Positions 1 through 7,171 of a stretch of DNA of 24,751 nucleotides are shown one piece after another. The notes beneath the pieces were generated by a model that did no database searches, was not told where the DNA came from, and saw only the letters and a list, made by a program, of their open reading frames with translations. The stretch comes from Acetatifactor sp. GTDB taxonomy: Bacteria > Bacillota > Clostridia > Lachnospirales > Lachnospiraceae. The translations under genes were made by a program, and so were the position numbers. Positions within the stretch are counted from its first letter, which is position 1, and the number at the start of each line of letters is the position of its first letter. The DNA lies in assembly GCA_016293615.1 (NCBI GenBank), contig JAEDDX010000044.1, forward strand, positions 1 to 24,751, in the 5' to 3' direction.

Positions 1-474
1 CATTATTTTCAACCGACAAACTGTGATACACTAAACATCATTCTTGCCCGTTATTGCACGCTGTGTCAGAATCATGGGATTATCTTTCAGGCGAATGCGC
101 AGAATTCTGATGTCCGCTTTCTTGCTTTTGAAGATATCACCGCTCTGTTCTGTAATCTGTTGGATAATGCCTATGAAGCCTCCGGTCAGTGCGACGAGCC
201 CTTCATCGATCTGGATATTACCGGTTCGAAGGATCACCGGAAAACAATTATTACACTGAGAAACTCATGCTGCAAAGCACCGGTTCAAAACGCAGAGACC
301 GGATTTTTCCTCTCTTCCAAACACGAGCCGTCAAATCACGGAGTCGGGCTGAGAAGTATTCACAGAGTTGTAAAAAGATATAACGGACAAATGGATGCCT
401 ACTTTTCGGCGGAGGAGCAGGAATTTCACACGGTATTATTTCTATATTCCACAAGTGAGGGGACGAGTTTATGA
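1..474 (+). CDS. GHKL-family sensor histidine kinase, AgrC-like (C-terminal part)
   Basis: The reading frame is open from the first base of the window, so only the last 157 residues of the kinase are present. The visible part is the ATP-binding domain of the GHKL type found in peptide-sensing AgrC/ComD-like kinases. It begins with a stretch like the 'D..L..IL..K...C...GI' segment, followed by the N box NLLDNAYEAS (window residues 52-61) and the glycine box NHGVGLRSI (112-120). The phospho-accepting histidine and any sensory membrane part lie upstream of the window. The stop codon overlaps the start of the LytTR regulator at 471 (ATGA), so the two are translationally coupled and form a two-component pair. 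The signal is unknown; a cyclic or linear peptide is only an inference from the family. Confidence 0.88.
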   Translation, partial: HYFQPTNCDTLNIILARYCTLCQNHGIIFQANAQNSDVRFLAFEDITALFCNLLDNAYEASGQCDEPFIDLDITGSKDHRKTIITLRNSCCKAPVQNAETGFFLSSKHEPSNHGVGLRSIHRVVKRYNGQMDAYFSAEEQEFHTVLFLYSTSEGTSL

Positions 475-1178
475 GAATAGCGATTTGTGATGATGATGCA
501 GTAGTGCAGGAGCAGGTTAAGGCCTTCATAACAGAATATTCGGACAAGCACAGGATTCCGCTGCCGCAGATATGCTGCTTTTCTTCCGGAGAGGATCTGC
601 TTGCCTGTCAAGATGTATTCGATATTTGTTTTTTAGATGTGGAAATGTCCGGTATCAGCGGAATCCATACAGGAAAGATATTGGCAGAAAGGAATAAGAA
701 AATCCTGAATTTTATCGTCACTTCTCATGAGGACTATCTTGATGAAGCGATGCATTTCCATGCGTTTCGCTTTTTGACTAAACCCCTGGATAAGAATCGT
801 TTCTTTCGAAATTATAAGGATGCATTGCGGGCACACCTTACGGTCGTGGACCGCACAGTCATCGAGACGAAGGAAGGAGTCTATACCATTGACAGCTCTG
901 ACATTGTCATGATTGAAGCACAGTTCAAAAAAATTATCATTACAACGGTGAACCGGACTTACCATTCCACGCAACGGTTTGACCATTGGATAAACACTCT
1001 GAGCAAACAGTGCTTTTTTCAAACCCACAGAAGCTATATCGTTAACATGGAGCATATCGATAATTTTAACCATAATACAGTCAGTCTGTGCCAGGGAAAA
1101 TATACGGCATACCTGACTGTCCGAAAGTACAGCGACTTCAAAAGAACCTATCTGATGTACTTGGAATGTATGCGATGA
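471..1178 (+). CDS. LytTR-family response regulator
   Basis: A 235-residue regulator with an N-terminal receiver domain (about 1-120) and a C-terminal LytTR DNA-binding domain (about 130-232). The acidic pocket is D7-D9, the phospho-acceptor is D56 in FLDVEMSG, and the conserved lysine is K104 in LTKPLD. The LytTR part shows the usual features: IVMIEAQFKKIII near the start and FFQTHRSYIVNMEHI in the middle. The start overlaps the kinase stop by four bases. By family, phosphorylation by the kinase upstream would drive binding to promoters. No obvious target operon or peptide gene follows it here. The 3' flank is relic DNA, so downstream partners may have been lost or may lie upstream of the window. 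Confidence 0.93.
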   Translation: MRIAICDDDAVVQEQVKAFITEYSDKHRIPLPQICCFSSGEDLLACQDVFDICFLDVEMSGISGIHTGKILAERNKKILNFIVTSHEDYLDEAMHFHAFRFLTKPLDKNRFFRNYKDALRAHLTVVDRTVIETKEGVYTIDSSDIVMIEAQFKKIIITTVNRTYHSTQRFDHWINTLSKQCFFQTHRSYIVNMEHIDNFNHNTVSLCQGKYTAYLTVRKYSDFKRTYLMYLECMR

Positions 1179-1191
1179 AGCAGTTTCCGGG

Positions 1192-1227
1192 TCAGAAAAC
1201 GCCTGTTCAAAGCCGGTCTGTTGTCCG
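1192..1227 (+). repeat. Second copy of the bioY 3' end (relic)
   Basis: These 36 bases match 2100-2135, inside the last codons of the intact bioY, at 34 of 36 positions and in the same orientation. Both differences are C to T. Translated in the bioY frame the copy reads VRKRLFKAGLLSV, against IRKRLLKAGLLSG in the intact gene. It begins 14 bases after the response regulator stop. I read it as the remnant of a duplicated bioY tail left by recombination; it has no coding role now. Confidence 0.7.
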
Positions 1228-1228
1228 T

Positions 1229-1347
1229 GTGCCTGCACAACAGGCAATTCAAGGGTAAATGAGAAGGTGCTTCCTTTTCCCACCTCACTCTCGAGTTGAA
1301 TCTCGCTGTTCATCATATGCACCAGACGATTGCAGATCGCCGGTAAA
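1229..1347 (-). pseudogene. Remnant of a histidine kinase C-terminus
   Basis: Read on the minus strand, this stretch gives LPAICNRLVHMM followed by NSEIQLESEVGKGSTFSF and TLELPVV. That is the end of a HATPase_c domain of a classical, often hybrid, sensor kinase: the helix after the second glycine box, then the 'I.v.S..GkGStF.f.lpl' strand pair. Upstream on the minus strand the frame meets a TGA within about 75 bases and no dimerisation domain or remaining ATP-binding boxes are seen. Downstream the frame runs open through the antisense of the response regulator, which is not meaningful. It is a gene fragment, unrelated in sequence to the GHKL kinase at the window start. Confidence 0.65.
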
Positions 1348-1479
1348 CGATGTAACCACCAGGTCCAGCAGAGGAAACATCTTCGAAAGCCGGCAGGCCG
1401 TCAAGTCCAGTGCAGCGTTGATGGATGAGCTTCGGTCAATCGTCTCCTTTCGGCTGTCGGCGACAACTCCGCGTTCCTA

Positions 1480-1510
1480 TTGTTAACCTTTGTAATTTAG
1501 TGGTTGACAT
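1480..1510 (+). promoter_or_regulatory. BirA (biotin repressor) operator
   Basis: The inverted repeat TTGTTAAC (1480-1487), 15 bases, GTTGACAT (1503-1510) matches the known BirA box form TTGTTAAC-N14/15-GTTnACAA with a mismatch in the last base. It lies directly before bioY. The right half-site contains the -35 hexamer of the bioY promoter, so bound biotinylated BirA would block RNA polymerase. Expected effect: bioY off when biotin is plentiful. Confidence 0.88.
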
Positions 1511-1532
1511 TTCAGAAAAGATATAGTATAGT
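1504..1532 (+). promoter_or_regulatory. Promoter of bioY
   Basis: A perfect -35 TTGACA (1504-1509), a 17-base spacer and -10 TATAGT (1527-1532). Transcription should begin near 1539, giving a leader of about 25 bases before the bioY start. The -35 lies inside the right arm of the BirA operator. Confidence 0.82.
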
Positions 1533-1564
1533 TCAGTTCGAAAAAGAAAGCGGAGGGCATTCTC

Positions 1565-2146
1565 ATGAATCAGACAATTTCTGGAACAAAACATTCCTTT
1601 ACCGTGAAACAGCTGGCGCTGATAGGCCTTATGGCCGCAGTCATCTGCGTTCTGGGGCCCTTTGCCCTGCAGATTCCCGTCAGTCCCGTTCCCATCTCTC
1701 TGGGTACCCTTGCGATCTATTTTGTCATCTCGGTGCTCGGTATGAAGCTTGGCACCATCAGCGTACTCATTTACATTCTGCTGGGTCTCGTCGGCGTTCC
1801 GGTCTTCGCAGGCTTTACAGCAGGTCCCGGTAAGCTGTTCGGTCCTACGGGTGGATACATCATCGGTTATATTTTGCTTGCCCTGATCAGCGGTTTCTTT
1901 GTGGACAGATTCGGCAAAAGGATCCCCCTGTACCTGCTCGGCATGATTTTAGGCACTGCTGCCTGTTATCTGCTCGGCACTCTGTGGCTTGCCTTTCAGC
2001 TGGACAAGACCTTTCTGCAGGCACTTTCCCTGGGCGTCATCCCCTACATTCCGGGAGATATCGTAAAGCTGATCCTCGCAACCGCAGTCGGTTTTCAGAT
2101 CAGAAAACGCCTGCTCAAAGCCGGTCTGCTGTCCGGCAATGAATAG
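1565..2146 (+). CDS. bioY: Biotin transporter BioY (ECF S component)
   Basis: A 193-residue integral membrane protein with about six hydrophobic helices, the usual size for BioY. Diagnostic stretches are the N-terminal QLALIGLMAAVICVLGPF, the loop GLVGVPVFAGFTAGPG and the GPTGGYIIGY motif near residue 100. BioY captures biotin and works alone or with the shared ECF ATPase/T module, whose genes are not in this window. The ATG at 1565 follows GGAGGG by 7 bases. A BirA operator overlaps the promoter, which independently supports biotin as substrate. It ends 11 bases from the convergent gene at 2158, with no clear terminator between. Part of its 3' end is duplicated at 1192-1227. Confidence 0.95.
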   Translation: MNQTISGTKHSFTVKQLALIGLMAAVICVLGPFALQIPVSPVPISLGTLAIYFVISVLGMKLGTISVLIYILLGLVGVPVFAGFTAGPGKLFGPTGGYIIGYILLALISGFFVDRFGKRIPLYLLGMILGTAACYLLGTLWLAFQLDKTFLQALSLGVIPYIPGDIVKLILATAVGFQIRKRLLKAGLLSGNE

Positions 2147-2157
2147 GCGCTTGGTGC

Positions 2158-2682
2158 TTACCCTTTAAAGGTATCGTATAAGGTTACTACTTTTCCCTGA
2201 TCGTCATACATCGTGATCACATTGCTTTCTATCGGAAGAACGACCGCAAACGGCTGCTCGGGATCGACGGCTATCGTCTGTCCCCGTGAGCCGTCCCCCA
2301 CTACGATGGAAGCCACCTTGTCGGCGTTCATGGACATCAGGGCAATCCCCTTGTCCTCGTAGATCAGTCCCTGGACGCCCTCTTCCATATAGGGAGCTTC
2401 GCCGCCTTCCCTGTAAAAATATCCGAGGGTATATTCCTCTCCGCTCAGATACACGGAATAGGCGCATTTTTTCTTCTCATTGTCATAAAAAATCATGGCG
2501 CACATCTCATCGTTCACCGCCTGCGCCACATCCCACTTCGCATTGATATGTTGAACTTCTCTGGCATCCTGCTCCAGTCTGCTTTGGGAAACGCCGATGA
2601 CATCTGCCTGGTATACGATCAGACAACCCAGCGCAATAATCACCAGAATCCCCGCAAGTATCAGTATTCTCTCAGTTTTCAC
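2158..2682 (-). CDS. Membrane-anchored protein of unknown function
   Basis: A 174-residue protein. I chose the GTG at 2682 because AGGAGG (2691-2696) lies 8 bases before it; the frame is open further upstream to 2766 but without a ribosome site. Residues 5-24 (ILILAGILVIIALGCLIVYQ) form one membrane helix or uncleaved signal anchor. The remaining 150 residues are soluble, probably outside the cell, with alternating hydrophobic strands and many acidic residues. I see no catalytic motif and cannot assign a family. It is transcribed toward bioY and divergently from queT. The spacing to queT (170 bases) leaves room for separate promoters. Nothing links it to biotin or queuosine beyond position. 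Confidence 0.8.
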   Translation of the reverse strand: MKTERILILAGILVIIALGCLIVYQADVIGVSQSRLEQDAREVQHINAKWDVAQAVNDEMCAMIFYDNEKKKCAYSVYLSGEEYTLGYFYREGGEAPYMEEGVQGLIYEDKGIALMSMNADKVASIVVGDGSRGQTIAVDPEQPFAVVLPIESNVITMYDDQGKVVTLYDTFKG

Positions 2683-2745
2683 ATTAGTATCCTCCTCACA
2701 ATCTCTTATTGTATCACAGGTTTTCTCTTTTGTCATAGAAAAACA

Positions 2746-2774
2746 TTGCTTTTTTCCACAGAACATGATATATT
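2746..2774 (+). promoter_or_regulatory. Probable promoter of queT
   Basis: TTGCTT (2746-2751), 17 bases, TATATT (2769-2774). The -35 matches the consensus at only three positions and the -10 is good. It would start RNA near 2781, about 24 bases before the riboswitch-like stem at 2805, which is the arrangement expected for a leader-controlled gene. Confidence 0.5.
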
Positions 2775-2804
2775 TTCATGGCTGCTATGCCAAAAGCAAA
2801 CAAC

Positions 2805-2846
2805 GGTGTGTTCGAGACCTTCCACACCTAAAACAAAACTAAAGGA
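2805..2846 (+). promoter_or_regulatory. preQ1-I-like riboswitch before queT
   Basis: A 6-bp stem GGTGTG (2805-2810)/CACACC (2823-2828) closes a 12-base loop that begins TTCGAG. It is followed by an A-rich tail ending AAAACTAAAGGAG, which runs into the Shine-Dalgarno sequence (2842-2846). This is the compact H-type pseudoknot layout of preQ1 class I riboswitches: the loop AG would pair with CU of ACUAA, hiding the ribosome site when preQ1 binds. The gene controlled, queT, is a known target. One caution: in a simple alignment the loop position of the ligand-pairing C is an A, so the binding pocket may be shifted or the subtype may differ. Confidence 0.7.
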
Positions 2847-2852
2847 GACATT

Positions 2853-3338
2853 ATGAATCAGAAAGTTCGTTTTATCACACACGCGGCAGTCATTGCTGCC
2901 CTCTATGTTGTGCTGACTCTGCTCGCCAACGCTCTCGGTCTGGCAAATTATGCCATTCAGGTCCGCTTTTCGGAAGCTCTGACCATCCTTCCCTTTTTTA
3001 CTACCGCTGCAATTCCCGGACTCACAATCGGTTGTCTGCTCTCCAATATTCTGACCGGCTGTGCGCTTCCTGACATTATTTTCGGCACCTTCGCGTCCTT
3101 CCTCGGCGCTGTCGGTACCTGCATGCTTCGCAAAAGCAAGTGGTTTGCGCCGATCTCCCCCATCGCTGCAAACACGCTCATCGTGCCTTTCGTTCTGCTG
3201 TATGCCTACGGAATCAAACCGCTGTGGTTCTCCTTCCTGACCGTATTCCTCGGAGAAGTGATCTCCTGCGGCGTTCTCGGCATGCTTCTGTTGAATGTAC
3301 TGAATAGATACAGGCACTTCCTGTTCCCCCAGGACTAA
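2853..3338 (+). CDS. queT: Queuosine precursor transporter QueT (ECF S component)
   Basis: A 161-residue hydrophobic protein with five to six membrane segments, the normal QueT/COG4708 length. Family features are the N-terminal AAVIAALYVVLTLL, the VRFSEALTILPFF segment near residue 38, and GLTIGCLLSNILTG followed by DIIFGTFASFLGA. QueT imports a queuosine precursor (preQ1/preQ0) for tRNA modification together with ECF energizing subunits encoded elsewhere. The ATG at 2853 follows AAAGGAG by 6 bases, and that ribosome site is part of the riboswitch-like leader, so translation is probably turned down by the imported product. It is a single-gene unit closed by the hairpin at 3371-3406. Confidence 0.93.
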   Translation: MNQKVRFITHAAVIAALYVVLTLLANALGLANYAIQVRFSEALTILPFFTTAAIPGLTIGCLLSNILTGCALPDIIFGTFASFLGAVGTCMLRKSKWFAPISPIAANTLIVPFVLLYAYGIKPLWFSFLTVFLGEVISCGVLGMLLLNVLNRYRHFLFPQD

Positions 3339-3370
3339 AGGTCATACGCTTTGGCATAGCAAACCTGTTA

Positions 3371-3406
3371 AAAAATCCCCCTGTCTTTTGATTCAGGGGG
3401 ATTTTT
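3371..3406. terminator. Two-way intrinsic terminator between queT and the 844-residue gene
   Basis: A perfect 13-bp stem, AAAAATCCCCCTG (3371-3383) with CAGGGGGATTTTT (3394-3406), and a 10-base loop. The A/T ends give a U-tract on both strands. It therefore serves both queT (+) and the minus-strand gene ending at 3417. Confidence 0.92.
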
Positions 3407-3416
3407 CCATTCACGA

Positions 3417-5951
3417 TCATTGATTTTCCGGCGGCACATAGCTGATGAAGCGGTTGCCGTTCTCTGCGAACCATTCCTTGGAATCGTTCATACCCTTCTT
3501 GGCCAAAGTACCCTTCACCGGATCCAGGATGACGGTATTGAACTCATTGAAGCCGGTAATGAGGACGCAGCTGCCGTCCTCGAGCAGGACTAAGATAGGC
3601 ACCTCGTGATCCACATAATACAGTACGGAGTTCAGGTCGCAGCCGGTCAGGTTTAAGATCACATCATTCTCCATGGCTGTGCTTAGTATTTCCATGGGCG
3701 TCTGCCCCTCATCCAGGAGCGCCTGCGCGTTGACCGCCAGACCGTTAAACTGCAGGATACTCTCCAGGCAGACCGCGGTACTGCTTTTTTCCTCCGTCGC
3801 CTTCACTTCCTTAAGCGCCATGATCTGGTTCTTGGTTGAGCGGTTTTCTTTCTTCCAGATCAGGCGGCCGTTCTCATCCACGACTCTGCCGTTCGAGCCG
3901 GACGCCGCTGCCACCGCAGAAGCAGAGGAGGTATACACACCCTCGATGCCGTAGGGACCGTATGCATAATACAGGCCTCCGCCTTCAAAGCCGGGAAGCT
4001 CCAGGCTTCTGCCGCCCTCGTAAACCACTTCCTTGGGGTGGAGAATCTTGATGCTCTTCGTATCGATGTTTTTGCGCACCTTGATCTGTACGTAGCGCTT
4101 ATAGACATCGATATCGGTCGCTACCACTGTGTTTTTGGCGGCTGCTGCTACCACATTGTTGGTAATGTGTTCGTCGGGGATCTCGTGATAGGTGCCGTTC
4201 TCCGACCGCTCCAAGCATTTGAGCGTGATCTGATTGGAGCCGACATGACAGTCTGTGATATAGACATCGGGCTGTTCATACTGCTTCAGCACCTCGCCCT
4301 GCGCACTGCAGATGCAGATCTTATACATCGGGAAGAAGTATCCGCCCGTCTTCTCCTTGACAATATCGGCAGTCTTCGCCACGCCGAAAATAATATCACT
4401 GTCCATGAAGCCCAGCGGCATCACTGCCTCATCTGACGCTCCGTAGACCACATACTTGATATCCTGCACAAGGTCCTGAATATTCATCACCCTGCTGTGA
4501 TAGGTATCCTCTCCCTCTGTCCAGACTGCTATTTCATGGTTGTCGGATACCAGCATCTGCCCGTCATGGTTCACCTGAAGCATCGCATGGCAGGTGCGTT
4601 CCGAAAGATCGACGCAATACACTGTCCTGTCGAACTCCAAATACAGTTTTCCGTCGCGGTTCACATACAATAAGTGCTCCACCTCTGCCGCAAGCGCCGG
4701 GTAAGGCTTGTCGTAGGGGAGGTAGAGAAGCTCCTCCAGAGTATTGTGTCTATTGGAATAGCTCACGATCTGAACACCGACTTCTCCTTCATGCCGTCCC
4801 CGGTTCATGTAGCCGTAGACCGCGAAGCAGACATTTCCGACCTCATCCACATCAATGATCCGGATGGCATGGTCACTGCAGCGGTTTCGGATATCGTCAT
4901 TTTCCGCATCATAGAAACTGAACAGACAGATCAGCTTGTTCGCGGCAATGTCGTAGCAAAACAGTTGGTTGGCATTCTGGAACACGACCATGTTGCCGTC
5001 CTCGCTCTCCATCATGTCGACATTCTCGTCCGCAATACCAAGCAGGAACTTGTCATTGGCATACATCCTCTCCGGCACGGGGATCTCGGTCATCGTCCTC
5101 TCGAAGTCCAACAGATACATTCTGTCCTTCGTGTATCTGACCCTGTAATACTCTTCCACAGTGTATTCGACAGGGTCTTCCTCCCCGGGATCGGCAACCG
5201 TGTACCGAAGCAGAAATGTAGCGATGGAGGGGTCGATTCCGGTCAGTCTGACAACCGGTTCGCCGATTCTCCTGACGCCCAGGTCTCCCCAGGTGATCTG
5301 CTGCAGGCTGCTGTGAATATTGACACGGTGGAAGGATGTATTGTCCTCGAGCCTGGCATTTGTTTCCAAGTATCTGGAAATCTCCTGTGCTGCCGCGCGG
5401 TCGAAGGTCCTGTTGTGAAAATCCATCACAAAGGCAAACTTTTCCGCCGTATGCAGGCTGTCGCTCCAGACAACTGCCGTATAATAACAGACCTCCCGCC
5501 CGTCTCCCAAGGTGAGGGTCAGGGTCAGAGAATACTCCCGGTCCCGCTCGATCAGATCCTTCAGGACAATGCGAAAGGCCAGCCCGCTCTCTGTCTCCTC
5601 GTATTCTTCCACCCGGGTATCCTCTATCAGCCTCTTACCGTCGATGCTTCGAAGCGCATAAGAGGCCTGCGAGACAGTCTGCCCGAAGGTGTCGACCGAA
5701 ACCTTCACTCCTCTTGTCTCATCCAGAGCGGTCACACAGTCACTGATCAAGGCCACATTCATCTCTCTCACATAGCCGTGCAGCTGATTGTAGGGTGTGC
5801 CCTCATACTCCATGGTGACAAGCGGCAGGGTTGCCGGAGACATTTCGACCGTCAGATTGTCATGCCCGGTATTCCTCAATTTAGAGAAAATGATCACTGC
5901 GAGCACGAAGGTCAGTGCAAACACGATCATTTTAAGCAATGCTTTTTTCAC
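3417..5951 (-). CDS. Large membrane-anchored protein with C39-peptidase-like C-terminus
   Basis: An 844-residue protein. It starts at GTG 5951, with AAAGGA about 11 bases upstream. Residues 5-24 form one membrane anchor; the rest is probably outside the cell. Residues 25-250 are strand-rich. Residues 300-640 show repeated short strands (LFCYDIAANKLICLF, KLYLEFDRTVYCVDL, HEIAVWTEGEDTYHS) that suggest a beta-propeller, an inference only. The last 117 residues resemble a C39-like cysteine peptidase domain: C728 in TAVCLESILQFNG where the catalytic Cys is expected, and D810 in FNTVILDP. The usual 'gH.vvvtGy' segment reads GSCVLITGF, with C795 at the expected His position, so peptidase activity is doubtful. 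It lies 17 bases after the methyltransferase gene and shares its transcript. Function unknown. Confidence 0.88.
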   Translation of the reverse strand: MKKALLKMIVFALTFVLAVIIFSKLRNTGHDNLTVEMSPATLPLVTMEYEGTPYNQLHGYVREMNVALISDCVTALDETRGVKVSVDTFGQTVSQASYALRSIDGKRLIEDTRVEEYEETESGLAFRIVLKDLIERDREYSLTLTLTLGDGREVCYYTAVVWSDSLHTAEKFAFVMDFHNRTFDRAAAQEISRYLETNARLEDNTSFHRVNIHSSLQQITWGDLGVRRIGEPVVRLTGIDPSIATFLLRYTVADPGEEDPVEYTVEEYYRVRYTKDRMYLLDFERTMTEIPVPERMYANDKFLLGIADENVDMMESEDGNMVVFQNANQLFCYDIAANKLICLFSFYDAENDDIRNRCSDHAIRIIDVDEVGNVCFAVYGYMNRGRHEGEVGVQIVSYSNRHNTLEELLYLPYDKPYPALAAEVEHLLYVNRDGKLYLEFDRTVYCVDLSERTCHAMLQVNHDGQMLVSDNHEIAVWTEGEDTYHSRVMNIQDLVQDIKYVVYGASDEAVMPLGFMDSDIIFGVAKTADIVKEKTGGYFFPMYKICICSAQGEVLKQYEQPDVYITDCHVGSNQITLKCLERSENGTYHEIPDEHITNNVVAAAAKNTVVATDIDVYKRYVQIKVRKNIDTKSIKILHPKEVVYEGGRSLELPGFEGGGLYYAYGPYGIEGVYTSSASAVAAASGSNGRVVDENGRLIWKKENRSTKNQIMALKEVKATEEKSSTAVCLESILQFNGLAVNAQALLDEGQTPMEILSTAMENDVILNLTGCDLNSVLYYVDHEVPILVLLEDGSCVLITGFNEFNTVILDPVKGTLAKKGMNDSKEWFAENGNRFISYVPPENQ

Positions 5952-5968
5952 GCAAGAATCGTTCCTTT

Positions 5969-6934
5969 CTAATTCCTAAGAAGCGTCTCCAGGGTTGGCT
6001 GCACATGCAGGAACTCTGTCACCTCAAGGATGGAGTCCGCTTTGTGCTTCGGCCGGATACCGGAGCTCTTCACCGCACGGATCAGCAGATTCTTGGGGGT
6101 ATGCTCCATATCGATAAATTCCAGAATCTGGGTTTCATACCCGTGCTGTTCCAGAATGTCCGCACGCAATGCGTCGGTTATCAGGGCTGACATGCGTTCC
6201 CGGATCAGGCCGTATTTCAGGACGGGCTTTAGGGTATCGCACTGAATCTGCCGGTTCAGCTCATGCTGACAGCAGGGAACCGCAAGAATGACTGACGCGC
6301 CCCAGCGAACCGCCTTCTCGAGGGCGTAATCCGTCGCCTTGTCACAGGCGTGGAGGCTTACCACCATGTCGACACCTGTCTCGCCGTCATAGTCCTTGAT
6401 ATCGCCGACCTGAAAATCAAGCTTGTCATACTGAAGCTTCTCAGCCAGCTCATTGCAGTGTCTGATGACATCCTGCTTCAGATCCAGACCGGTCACACGG
6501 ATGTCGCGCCCCTGCAAAACCTTCAGATAATAGTACATCGCAAAGGTAAGATAGGACTTTCCGCAGCCGAAGTCGATGATTCGTATGGTTCTGTCCGTGG
6601 GAAGCTTGTCCAGAATATCTTCGATAAACTCCAGATACCGGTTGATCTGCCGGAATTTGTCATAGTAGACCTTCGCAACCTTTCCCTCGGGAGACTGCAC
6701 TCCCAGCCCTACCAGGAAATCGACGGGTTCTCCTTCCTTCAGGATATACTGTTTGGTCCGGTTGTGGTCCAGGCTCCTCGGCTGTGCGGAAGGCTTCTGA
6801 GCGGGAGCCTTGAAGCGCTGCCTGACGGTCACCGTACCCTTTTTGCTCACAAGGATGTGAATCTCACGGTCCTCACAGGTGATGACCGCCTGCTTGAACA
6901 GCTTCGTCAGATGTTCCTCCATCTTCTCAAGCAT
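5969..6934 (-). CDS. SAM-dependent methyltransferase, Methyltransf_32 / METTL25-like (separated from its N-terminal domain)
   Basis: 321 residues from ATG 6934. The SAM site is RIIDFGCGKSYLTFAMYYYL (motif I, 118-137), followed by VTGLDLKQD (148-155). The SLHACDKATDYAL (193-205) and VPCCQHELNRQI (219-230) motifs are typical of the PF13679 / METTL25-RRNAD1-like group, presumed to modify RNA, though the bacterial substrate is unknown to me. Residues 1-60 contain KKGTVTVRQRFK, which in relatives belongs to a longer N-terminal region. That region is present upstream in the same frame (6947-7129), but a TAA at 6947-6949 separates the two. There is no good ribosome site before ATG 6934, so this part may be poorly translated. 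Confidence 0.88.
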   Translation of the reverse strand: MLEKMEEHLTKLFKQAVITCEDREIHILVSKKGTVTVRQRFKAPAQKPSAQPRSLDHNRTKQYILKEGEPVDFLVGLGVQSPEGKVAKVYYDKFRQINRYLEFIEDILDKLPTDRTIRIIDFGCGKSYLTFAMYYYLKVLQGRDIRVTGLDLKQDVIRHCNELAEKLQYDKLDFQVGDIKDYDGETGVDMVVSLHACDKATDYALEKAVRWGASVILAVPCCQHELNRQIQCDTLKPVLKYGLIRERMSALITDALRADILEQHGYETQILEFIDMEHTPKNLLIRAVKSSGIRPKHKADSILEVTEFLHVQPTLETLLRN

Positions 6935-6946
6935 TCTGTCGGCCTG

Positions 6947-7129
6947 TTAATTTGTGTGAAACACCTGTGTGCCGCGATACAAGGTCTGCTGGAACAGAAG
7001 CTCTCCCTTCAGCACGATCGGCCGGATCTTCACCTTACCGGCAATCGTTTCCTCTTTTGTATTGCTGAAAACCGCCTGTATTAATTTTTCATTCAGAATC
7101 TGTGTCAACACTTCCCGGATTTCATTCAT
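6947..7129 (-). pseudogene. N-terminal domain of the methyltransferase, cut off by an in-frame stop
   Basis: 60 codons from ATG 7129 to TAA 6947, in the same frame as the methyltransferase that resumes at 6934. The text KVKIRPIVLKGELLFQQTLY followed by RGTQVFHTN is what usually forms the front of the single methyltransferase chain, continuing into the helix now seen as EKMEEHLTKLFKQAV. Only the TAA plus four codons (QADR) lie between. Two ATGs occur in tandem (7132 and 7129). AAGAAGGA is the ribosome site, and its spacing of about 7 bases favours the second. So translation starts here in the intact gene (5969-7129, about 386 residues), and a single substitution could explain the stop. Confidence 0.75.
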
Positions 7130-7171
7130 CATTGTGTCCTTCTTATAAACCTTCCGCAGGCTGTCGTCCGC

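Noticed and set aside
633..1322. 229-codon minus-strand frame opposite the response regulator
   Set aside because: Only its first 30 codons look like protein (the kinase relic). The rest is the antisense of the LytTR gene, whose own frame has clear domains.
1345..1430. Minus-strand text TGLDGLPAFEDVSSAGPGGY resembling the BioY loop GLVGVPVFAGFTAGPG
   Set aside because: The match is short, in another frame than the kinase relic, and opposite in direction to the bioY tail copy. It may be chance, so not annotated.
4674..5972. 432-codon plus-strand frame
   Set aside because: Antisense shadow of the 844-residue gene, with no ribosome site and no recognisable domain; long because of codon bias on the other strand.
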